A stretch of 64,000 bases of DNA from positions 2,346,628 to 2,410,627 of the forward strand of contig OZ037771.1 in NCBI GenBank assembly GCA_964035545.1, read 5' to 3'. Source of the DNA: Bugula neritina. Taxonomy: Eukaryota; Bryozoa; Gymnolaemata; Cheilostomatida; Bugulidae. The translations under genes and the position numbers were made by a program. A model generated the notes under the pieces. The model was given only the letters and a program-made list of their open reading frames with translations. It was not told where the DNA came from and ran no database searches. Shown in pieces: positions 1-12,100 of the stretch; the first letter of the stretch is position 1; every line of letters begins with the position of its first letter.

Positions 1-154
1 GCTTTTTTCTGAAAGCTTTTTATGGCTTTTTATTTTAAAGCCAGTATATCAACAATGCTATAATACAACATTGTTCATCAAAGAAGTGTCATCAGTTTTT
101 TCAGCGAAACTTTTAGTGATCTCTTGAACTGTTGTGAACACTAATTGGTTGTAG

Positions 155-3100
155 AATACGCGGTAACCGTGGAGACAAGGGAGTGAAGGGTATTAAGGGC
201 CGGGATGGTATATACATTGGTACACAGTCTAGGGTGGGGCCCAAGGGAGAGCCCGGCGACCAGGGAGGCGTTGGATATGATGGGGGTCCAGGAGCGAGAG
301 GCTATCCAGGTATGTTCCTTTCATCACCTTTGTCCTATTCTACCACACTTTCCCATTTAGCTCAATGACAAAGTCCCTTGGTGTTCAATCTATTCTCAGG
401 ACATAACTTGATAGCTAATACTGACTTTTGTATGCACTCAATGCTTGCTGGGTTTTAAGGAAAATAATCTGTAGTTTTACTGTTTCTACAAGAGTTGATA
501 TTTTTTAAAGCAATTAATTATAACTGAAAGATAAACTGGTTAGTTATTTATCATCAAGAGTTACTCAATGGTTTGAAATTAGAGCCTGAGTTTTAAGGAT
601 TGTTGCTGTATAAATATACCTGGTGTGTAGGTTTACCTGCTGTGTACCATATATACCTGGTGTGTAGGTTTACCTGGTGAGAGGTGTCCATATTGCCCTG
701 ACGGCTCTGCTGGACCTAAGGGACAAGCAGGGGAACCTGGCTTGTCAGGTGAACCTGGAACAAGAGGACCCCCAGGATTTCCTGGTCAACTTGGAGCTAA
801 AGGTTACCGTGGAAGGCGAGGAAGATCTGGAGACAAGGGTTTTCCTGTAAGTATATATATTAGATACATTTCACAGTTGTATTGTATCACACTGTTTATG
901 AGTGAAAACCTACTAAAATCATATCATCTTTACTCTTTCTATATTTAAACCCCATTCATCTTGTGGTTTTGATTTTTTTCAAAAGTAAGCTTTTGATCTT
1001 AGTTTTTGCAAACAAAAGAAGACAATTTCCTAATTTAAGTTTTAATGATTTGTTGTTGAGTATGAATAATGTTCAGGTGAAGGTCACCTGGTCATGTGAC
1101 ATTGCTATTTTAGGGAGACATGGGTACGCAGGGCAGACCGGGACAGCCCGGATCACGTGGAGACATCGGTTCTATGATTATGATGCCTTCTGAAGAACCG
1201 GAGCCAGCTGAGATTGGGTTGAAGGGTTCCAAGGGTGAACCTGGCTTGCCTGGACCTTCTGGTGATGTCGGATTTCCAGGATTCAAGGGTCGTACAGGTT
1301 TTCCAGGTAAAGGGTTTTTGTTGTTGAATTTAAAATATTTATTTAGCATTTATTTTATTTTCAGCAGCTAAAAACCTCTAAGTTTGTTCGCTGTTTGGAA
1401 ACTTGAGTTTGTTTAGTCAACATTTGTCTGTTTTAGGACCGAGAGGGGACCGGGGTTTTAATGGGTTGCCTGGTGTGGACGGAGCGGACGGATTACCAGG
1501 TTTACCGGGTAGAAGAGGACCCAGGGGCCGGAGCATTGATGGGCTGAAGGGAAGTCGTGGTGACGACGGCATGCCCGGAGTTCCAGGTGTGAGAGGATAC
1601 CCTGGCCTGAAAGGTGAGATTTATTACACCGTGAAACGGTGCAGACTGGGGTACTTTATTCACACCAGTAAGCGCTGAAATTTTGCTCGTCATTTGAATT
1701 CTAAGTTTTAAATTGCAAATGATAACAGGCTTGGCTGTTTATGATGCTGCGTGTTTTGAGTTGACAAAATTGTGATGTCATGAGGTTGAGTAGGATATTG
1801 CTAGTACATTAAAGGGGTAAAGTAACTTGTCTATAGTAATATTTAGAGCTGTTCTGTCCTCTATTCACTCAGTAAGCTTGTCATAAACTTACGGCATTAC
1901 AGCTCTCTTTAGGGGTTAGCAAATGGGTGGCATATATAAAGGCACTCTTAAAGTTCATGAGAGGATAGAGAGGGTAGTCAGTGCTTCAATGGTTTACATC
2001 CTATTGCTCAAGACAGTTATTACGATTATGTAATTAAGTTTTATGCAGCTATTTGGAGAACTGTACTTACCTGCCATGGTTCTTTTGCAGGTCTACCTGG
2101 AGATGATGGGCTACCTTTTCCTGCTCAAGCGGGTGAGCCAGGATTTGTTGGCACGCCAGGATTGCCGGGAAAGCCCGGAGCTGATGGTCTACCAGGTACA
2201 ATTACTAGAGTTTTTTTGTTCAGCTAGTTCACAGGACTTTGTGAGAAGATGTACAATGTATTTCATTCAATTGAGCTTGTCGACTGTTTGCGTAGGTTCA
2301 CGTGGGGACTTTGGTATTAATGGTCTACCGGGATTGGTGGGGCCGCGGGGAGACAAAGGAGAAGATGGGTCAGACGGATTTCCTGGTGCAAGAGGAAGGC
2401 GGGGCTCAAATGGTCAACCAGGTGACAAGGGCATTCGGGGAGATTTTGGAGATGATGGATTCCCGGGCATGCCAGGAGACAAAGGTTACGAAGGAACTGT
2501 TGGACCGCGGGTGAGCATGTAGTCTACGTGTCTTCTGTAATATTATATATGTCTACCAACTCAACACTTCTGCAGTGTGTATTGACAGATATTCATAACT
2601 ACGGCGTTTCCAAGCCACATGTTCTGTTGTATATTAGAACTAAATTAAAACTGCTCTAATAATTTGAAGATTCCAGTGCGGTTTGCAAAAGTAAACATAA
2701 TTTCATAAATATATTAAAATAACTTGGTATTGGGTTTATGATTGCAAAAAAGCATTGCTCAATCACAAAAAATGAGAATTACTCTGAAAACTTAAATTAT
2801 GTAACTTATGATAAAGGAATTCATATTAGGCTTATTTTAAACTTTCAAATCTCTTCTATTTAATTTTGCACTAATCTGTAAAATTTACAATTTCTAAGGG
2901 ATATCCTGGTTTGAGTTATCCGGGTCGACAAGGAGCAAAGGGTGGGAAAGGTGAAAATGGAGAACCCGGTTTGCCTGGTCCTGCTGGAGAAAAGGGAGAG
3001 AAAGGAGAAATCGGAATAACTGGCGACTTTGGTTTTGATGGTTAGTTAATGATTGCTAAAGTAGAGTTTATCTTTTTTGGTCTCTGTAGAAGTACATCTC

Positions 3101-6100
3101 TCTTTAAGTACAGCAAGCTTGTGGTCTGTGTAAGAAAGTCATGTGATGTGATGCAATAACTTGTGACGTCATGTCATGCCATGCAAGAAGTTGTTATGTC
3201 ACATTTGTTTTGAATATATTAAAAGTTTATGGTTTATATTTGACTTTGATTTTTTTTAAATTCAGTTTAAATAGTATTTAATAGCTTGATATAATTTAAT
3301 AAAGTTATGCAATATTTTCAGCAAAGTTTTATAGTGCTTCACATATTCGCCACTGTTAAAGTTTAAACCTCAAACCAATAGAAAATTAACTTATAATTTC
3401 TGTTAGAAGGCGTCCAGCCTATCAAGATTCTAAGTTTATAAACTGAATGATACTTGTCCACCACTCTATTCATTTCCTGTGAGGTTTATTGTAGGGCCAG
3501 ATGGTCTTCCCGGCACTCCTGGTGCAAAGGGAGAACCAGGTATCGATGGCTACCCTGGATTCCCTGGTTCAAAGGGGTTCGATGGATTCTCTGGAGATAA
3601 GGGATATCGAGGTGAGAACTGCAGATGGCGCTCAACTGTGTTGTTGTATGCTTTGGGTTTAGTCAGGTTCAGCCATATTGTGCTTCTGTGAAATTCTTTG
3701 CTTATCCAAATTTTTTGTAATCAAAAAGTATGTGTGATGTCACAGAACATGGGTTTTGCTAACACACACAGCTGCCTGCTTTGAACTCAGTGGAATTGTG
3801 TGGCGTCAATTATTAGTTTCTAAAGTTTTTTTGTCCCGAGTTCAGATTTAATAGCAACACTAGGTTTTTATTCAGAAGTATGGCTGTGATTTTAGTTATC
3901 ACTATAACTAAAATCACAGCCATACTTCTGAATAAAAACCTATATGATGCCATGTATTTCAAATCTTGGTGGTGAACGAAATATTGTGGAACGTTGCATC
4001 ATGTATAATAATAATAATACACACAGGTCTAAAAGGAGATAAAGGTATGCGTGGTGAAACTGCCTTTAATGGGTTGGATGGAAAAGATGGAGCTATGGGT
4101 GCCCCTGGTGAAAAGGGAGATGATGGTACACCTGGACCCGATGGTAAACAAGGGAGAGTTGGTGACAGGGGAGCTGATGGAATATCCGGAGATGAAGGTA
4201 TACTTGAGGTTTATCTTCTATTCCCAATCATTATGCTCACTTGAAAACCTGTGTTTTGCACTACATTTCATTTGCATTTAGTTTATCTTTTTATACTAGC
4301 TTTTTAAGGAAAAATAATTTGTATTATTGTAATGAGAAGATCTAGATTTTGTTGCTGAAAGCTGTAAAAATTGTAGTTTTGTGTGTTTTCTCACCATAAT
4401 TGCTTCTGTGTTCATCCTCTAGCTCCAGGTAAGTGGCTGTCTTTTGATGTGCATTTTGATGGTTAGGTTGTGCAATTCATGTTCACTGTCTTAGCAGACA
4501 CCATTTCTGATACATACATTAGTTGTAATAATCAGCACAGCACTATTATGTTAGTATCACCTAGACACTTGTAATGCATAGAAAATGTGATGCATATGAA
4601 CAGAATGTCAACTGATTACATAAGATACCAACACATGTACAATATGTCTGCCTTGCTTACTGTGCATTGTATGTATTTGCATAATGTTGTGTGGCTGAGA
4701 ATTCTACAGTCCTACCTTCTTCATTCCCACAACTCTCTTGCAATTAATTGTCTTTCCGCAGTCACATGACTTATACTGTCACATGACTTATACAGTCACA
4801 TGACTTATACTGCCACATGGCTTATACAGTCACATGACTTATACTGCCACATGACTCTTTGCAGTCACATGACTCTTTGCAGTCAAGTTGCTTTCTTCTG
4901 TTGCATGATTCTTGTAGTTGATCTCCGAGAATGTTGACCATTTCTTGAGTTGTAAAATTCTACTCAGACACATGACTTGCGTGGTTGTATAATATATCTA
5001 ATTGTTGCACAGGTGTGAAGGGAAGACAAGGAGATACCGGTCCACCTGGTAAAGTTGGTCCTTTAGGTGACTTTGGTGAACCCGGGAGGAAGGGTGCACG
5101 TGGGCCCTATGGAGATCCCGGTAGAGATGGATTTCCTGGCAGAGATGGTAATATTCCAAATCTTTCCTTTGTCATAGTTCGTCCAATCAAGTGGAAATAT
5201 TTTCAAAGTTTTTTTCAATTCATTTGATGTTGAATTTCTTGAAAACGAAATTTAATATTTTAGGCATTCTGGGTCAGAAGGGAGTTGATGGACTGAATGG
5301 ATTGGATGGTCTTCCTGGTGCGCCTGGAGCTAAGGGTTATCCCGGACTAAGTGGAGACAAAGGTTTCCCAGGAATTGCTGGTTTTACGGGATTGGATGGA
5401 GCCAATGGTGTGAATGGTGAACAGGGATACCCTGGTCTTCCTGGAGAGCCAGGTTTTGGTTATGATGGCAGACCAGGTGGGTCTTATACCCCTGTTTGGA
5501 GGGTGACTCATAGCATGGTCTTTCTTGAAGTCACATATATCAAGTAGAAAGCTAAGTTTTGGCTCTCCTCCTATTTTATGTCTGTATGGACTGGTATACG
5601 GTTTGCTGGAATCAGTATAACCCATCATGTTGGCTCTGCAGACAACTTACACTATGTTATGTAGAAATTGACGTTTATTTTTAACTTATTTTTAAATGGT
5701 GAAAATTTTATGCATATGTGTATTGTGTTTAAATGGCGAACTTCCCTGTCATGAAGCATCTGTCTGTTTGCTGAATCTAAAATCATAGAGAGAAGCAAAC
5801 ATCTGTCTTCTGTAACCATTTTCATATGATTGGCTGTTGGTCTATTTACCTACTGAAATACTTAGATATGATTGGCTGTTGGTCTATTTACCTACTGAAA
5901 TACTCGCATATGATTGCCTGTTGGTCTATTTACCTACTGAAATACTCGCATATGATTGCCTGTTGGTCTATTTACCTACTGAAATACTCGCATATGATTG
6001 GCTGTTGGTCTATTTACCTACTGAAATACTCACATATGATTGGCTGTTGGTCTATTTACCTACTGAAATACTCACATATGATTAGCTGATCACCTGCATT

Positions 6101-9100
6101 GCTCTCTATACTCCCTGCAGGTAATAAAGGTGCAGTAGGTGACTCTGGTGTCAGAGGTCTAGATGGTTTGCCTGGGCCAAGGGGAGAGGCTGGCCTTGAC
6201 GGACCTCCTGGTATGAAAGGAGAAGTTGGTGTCAAGGGCTATAGTGGAGATTACGGTGGATACGGAGTTAATGGTAGACCTGGTGATCCTGGTGTCAAAG
6301 GTGCAGCCGGACAGCCTGGACTTCAGGGTCTCGATGGACTAGATGTAAGAATATTTAGTAACAGGTTCTGTATAAAAATATGTGCTTAAAGATGGTTTTG
6401 CTACTGAAAGCACAATTTTACGCAAGTTTTTATAATTGTTGTTTATATTGAATATAATCCAAAAGTCTATTTTTGCAACTGTTTTAACATTTATTATTAT
6501 GGATTTGAATAGTAAACCTATGTTTAAACAGGGGCTTAGAGGTGCTAAAGGGTATTCCGGCTTACCAGGAGACGCTGGCCCACGTGGTTTTGTGGGTGTC
6601 GTAGGTAACAAGGGTCCAAGAGGTGAAGATGGAAACGCCGGACCTAAAGGAGATCTGGGAGATGAAGGACCTCCCGGTAAAACTCATTCATAGAGCCAAA
6701 GCCACCTCTTTTATTATTTGTAAATGTGCTTTGGTTGCCATGACTTGGACTTACTCTTTATATAAATTTCTGACATGTGTCTCTATGAGATAAACTAAGA
6801 GTGTCTATACTTACATAATGCAGACCTCATCGTATTCTCAACTTGTGTTTCAAGGTCGAATAAAGGGTAAGTGCATGCAATGCACCAGTACTCTCTTATG
6901 TGTGCTGCATAGAAAAAATCACTTGGTCAACGTCAATTATTGACCAATCACATTGTAGGCTAGAGTCCAGTTCTTTCATTTCTCTCATCACTTATCTTCT
7001 AGTATTGCAGCACTGGGCAGTTAGACTTCTACAGCACTCAAGTTGTATTCTGGTATTTGAGTAGAGACTGTATGTATATTATGTCAACATAACCGCATGG
7101 AAACTGTTCACATTAGTCATAGTCTCTTATTGTTAAGTAGCAAGTGACAAGAATATTATACTGCAAAGTGATCACTTCGTGGTAGCATAGAGGCATGTGT
7201 TATAAATATGTTGGTTATGCACACTCGGAGTTGTACTCTCTTTGTTGTATATGTACTATATACGTGAATCATTGCTAATACTAGTAAACACACAGCGCAC
7301 TGTTTCATGGTGACACTTTCTTTCTCAAGTCATTTTCTTATTTTTTTTCATTTGTAATAAAAAAATAATATTTTTAATATTTCGAAGTGAATGTTTTTAA
7401 GTTATAAAATCTATCTTCTACTCACTAAATGCAATATTTTATGAGTTAAGTTGAAATTTAGGATTATTTTAACACTTGCCAGGTAAAAACTAACAGGTGT
7501 TATGTGTATTTTGACTGCACAGTGTACAAATACAAACTCTCAGGTTGATAGTTTTCATAACGAGGCTTGGAACTGCTCAAAGAAAACTTTACTTTGTTTC
7601 TGTAGGGCAGCCTGGAGACCCGGGAATGATCGGCATTGATGGTATGGACGGTCAACGGGGACAGCCCGGAGCAGACGGCCTTCCAGGATATCCTGGCCAA
7701 GCGGGTGATCCTGGAATGCTTGGACCTCCAGGTCGACCTGGAAGAAAGGGGCAAGATGGATTAGATGGTTGGTTGATAAACTGACATATATTGTACTCTG
7801 AGATTCAATGTAGGACTAAGTGAAGGACTACAGGAAAACATTTATGTTGTTAACTGACTCAGCATTCTTTACAAGTTTTTGATATAAAATATTTAAAAGC
7901 AGGTAAATTTTACATCAGCTATAAACAGCCAAGTGTGTACCTGCACTCTTCTCATCAGTAGCAACCAAAAGGTTTCTAGAATCTTCTTGGCATAGAAATA
8001 TACACATCATAGCACTAACCCTGCAGAATTTAAAAATACATAAATGTGTTCTTGATCCATTAGCTAATACGTAAATGGTGTCTTAGCTAAGTGTTTGGTG
8101 TTTATAATTTGTGAGGTATATTTATTGTGTTGGTTAAAGTTGGTGAGCCATAGTCATTTTTATACGAGTGCAGGTAGCAGACTATGTTAGTATAGCTATA
8201 ATATTTGGCAGTTCTCTCCCCTTGCTTGAAGTTTTAGTTATTCTGCTGTGGAGTTGATTTGATTTATGTGTAGGTAGGCAATTGCATTGCGTTATTTGGT
8301 AGATTGGAAAATTAACCTCATGGGTGGTGTCATTAGGTGCTGATGGATTACCCGGAGTTAAAGGACAAAAAGGTCAGAGGGCTACTGATATAGTTGATGG
8401 CTTACGAGGGGAACCAGGAGATAATGGGAAAGATGGGGAACCAGGTGTGAATGGTCCTAAGGGTCCTCCCGGAGATTTTGGTTTACCAGGTTTTGATGGA
8501 GATATCGGAGACTCAGTATCCGGGCCGAAGGGTAACCGGGGAGAGCCAGGAGACTCTAGTGGTTCTGGTACGTCCTCTGAGCTCTGTACCAACTCTGTGT
8601 GGTCTGCAGTAACTCTCTAACTATATGTAACTATAACTATTAACTCATGACTCTATCAAATGTAACTCTGTAGTTATATGTAACTATAACTATTAACTCA
8701 TGACTCTATCAAATGTAACTCTGTAGCTATATGTAACTATAACTATTAACTCGTGACTCTATCAAATGTAACTCTGTAGCTATATGTAACTATAACTATT
8801 AACTCGTGACTCTATCAAATGTAACTCGAGAAATCCATATTAGATGATAGAACAAAGCTATTATAGTAAGGTGGTCATAACACAAAGTATAACCCTGCTT
8901 CGTACTCGTAGTTGATGTTTATGCCAATGCATGCAGGTCTACTGCCTACCATGTATAAAAACGATTTAATTAAAATTGTGTTTTATTTTCCGTTTAGCGT
9001 CCCGAGGTATAAAATAGTGATTTTTGCAGTATAGTGCCTGTACTACACTGTACTACACTGTACTACGCCGTACTACGCCGTACTACGCCGTACTACGCCG

Positions 9101-12100
9101 TACTACGCCGTACTACGCCGTACTACGCCGTACTACGCTGTACAACACTGCATTCTACTTAGGATAGCATGTTCCTTCACTATAATGTTCCACTACTTTG
9201 GAATATAATGCATGGGAAATGTTCACGTTGTGAGAAATAAATCACATAGTAGATTGTGTACACAAGAATGAATTGTCAAACACACTCTGACTGAAGTTGT
9301 TTCTCTCACTGTTAATCATGCACTCCTTAGTTTTTAGTTGTCATTATAGTTAATTTTTTAGCTAGTAAGAACTCTCTCGCGCTTTGATAATGATATTATA
9401 TTATACATATTATTACATGTTTCAAGTGTCATTTATGTTTCTAGAAATTTTCCATCATTTTTTGAAAAAATTTTTTGCGTTCAATTGTGAATTATTTACA
9501 AACATTAAATGTTATGCAAAGACAGTTTTTAAATCAACTCTAACAGTTTTAATCCTCTTGAAACGCACTATCTTTAAAAAATACTATATTCACTGGCTTT
9601 TTAGGACAAGTGGGTGATGCTGGTGAACCCGGACCCCCCGGTCCTAAAGGATTCAAAGGAATAAAAGGACTGCCGGGAGATCCAGCACGCAATGGACTAC
9701 CAGGACCTCCTGGTGATCCAGGCCTGGACGGTCCGAATGGTAGAGATGTGAGTATATAGTGGATGCTTGAAGACTTTGGTTACAATTTTGGTGGAACATT
9801 GATATGATCAAATAATATTTACATAATACCCAGCTCCTGTGATCTCTCTTCAATATTTGTGTTTAATAAAGAGTTATCCTTCCTTGGATAAATATCACTC
9901 AGCGAGATGACAACTCTCAAGTTTCAAAGCTCATTTCACCTTTCTATAGATTCTGATTCAGAGAGTCCTAAATAGAGTCACGGCAACTGGGCCTCGGAAT
10001 GTGGCAGTGGCAGCAGCTAACAATTCTGTACGGGATAGCATTGCTTATTTCTTATTCTTTTTATTTTATTTTAAGTAACTGAATCCTGTTTTTCAGGGAT
10101 TATTTGGAGTAGAAGGATCTCCTGGTCAGAAAGGTGAACAAGGAAACCCTGGTCCAAAAGGCTATCCAGGAGTTAAAGGAGAACCAGGAGATTCTGGACG
10201 TTCAGGTTATCCCGGTATTAAAGGTGCAGATGGTCTTGATGGTAAGTTGAAGATTTTAAACAAGGGAGCTGCAAAACTGATATAGTTTTACGCTAAATTT
10301 GAACTTTAACAGAATGAAGCTGGTAATAATTTTGATTGAAAGTTTCAAGTTTTGTGTTAAATAACTAACTTGTAGCATTGTGTGTGCACCAGGTCTGAAA
10401 GGTCAAAAAGGTGAAAAGGGAGAGAGAGCAACTCTAGGTAGTAGCACACCACTCAATGAGAAGGGTGTACCTGGCAAACCTGGACTGCCTGGTCTACCAG
10501 GTCCTAGAGGGAATAATGGTCTAAAAGGACTAGACGGGCTTCCAGGAGTAAAAGGCATAGCATCATTTATATTCTTTCCAACAAGTTTTAATGCTATTTA
10601 GTTTACTTTCTTCGAGCTGTATATTAGAAACCTGTTGCACTTTGAGCCACATCTTCGGAATAATTCACCAAGCCTGGTTTTCTTAGTACTTCTGCCTTTT
10701 GGATTTAAATGTTTTTTTTAATGTTAAAAGCTCACATTTTGATGGTTAGTTTAAATGTACATATTATTTGTCAGTGTATACCACACTGTGAATAATAAAT
10801 AAGAAGATATGATTAATTGAAAATTAGGCAAAGTTTTACTAATAAAACTTGTGTTAATAAATTAAGCAAATATTGAATTATGTTGCATGTCATAACATTT
10901 CATTTGTTTTTAAAAAAGTGTAATTTTTTCTACTTTATATCATGCAGGAGAAAAAGGATATCCGGGTATTGCTGGTAGAGATGGATTCCCAGGTTCAAAG
11001 GGTGAAAAGGGAGACAAGGGAGTTCGTGGCAAAGATGGCTTGCAAGGTTTGGAAGGGTTACCTGGATTAGATGGTTTACCAGGAAGTGCTGGGCCTCCTG
11101 GAGGTCATGCTGGAATGTTAATCACCAGGTGAATGCTGTACTCTGCAAGCCAACTTAACCTTTTCAAATGACTTGCTTTAATGTGGCATTGCTATCTGTT
11201 TTATTTCTCTGCCAACCTCATTATCACTTGGTACTGTAACAGTTTGAAATTATGGTCAAATCAGATTTCGTTAAATATGGTAAATATTTTTATGATTGGT
11301 TGCTTTAAATCTTACTTCAATGTTGATTTTATTAAATTGCAGTTTTATTGATTTGGCTTTTGGTTTATTGTGTGAACTACTCTTTGCGCAATCTGTTCTA
11401 TAAGGAATACTATCAACGTCAGCAACAAGTAAAACTACTATTATAACTTACATCACAAGTTGTGCTGCAGGCACAGCCAAGCCACCTCAGTACCCACATG
11501 CCCTGCGGGAACTACCAAGTTGTGGAGTGGATATTCGCTACTCTATACTCAAGGAAATGGCTATACACACGGACAGGATCTTGGTGAGATAAGGCTCCTT
11601 TATCAAAGCCACACTTAGGAACATTTGAAGTAATCATAGAGTTAAAGAAGCCATTCTACTTGATATTTATGTTTTGTTGATTTGTTGTTCAGGTGACAGT
11701 GGCAGTTGTTTGAGGAAGTTTAGCGTGATGCCATTTATGTTCTGTAATATTAACGAGAGGTGTACGGTAGCCAGCCGCAATGATTACTCATATTGGCTTT
11801 CTACTGAGGAGCCAATGGCTGCTATGAAGAATCCAGTGAGAGGACCAACTATTGGTGAGGACATGCAGTACTCTGTGCTGCTTTGTATTGTGTAGTAGTA
11901 GTAGCAGGAAATTCAACAGACTGGTATAAAAATAAGACTTGATAACTCTGACAAGTAAAGTACTTGGATAATGTGGGCTTAAATTATGTTACTTTGAAAG
12001 ATAAAAATGGCAAAATAAGGTGCTGTAAGATGATTGTTGAATTTCACATCATTACATGCTCTTAAATAACTTTACCCTGCTATATCTTATCATATATCGT

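Noticed and set aside
1110-1349. Minus-strand Gly/Pro-rich open frame
   Set aside because: It is the reverse complement of collagen exon 1114-1306. Gly-X-Y codons (ggn, ccn) read as Pro/Gly on the other strand.
5826-6089. Two overlapping open frames of 82-87 codons with repeated WSIYLLKY-type units
   Set aside because: They run through a 42-bp tandem repeat, whose unit length is a multiple of three and keeps any stop-free frame open. The array is intronic and has no start context or splice support.
8374-8592. Minus-strand Pro-rich open frame
   Set aside because: Shadow of collagen exon 8337-8567 for the same reason.
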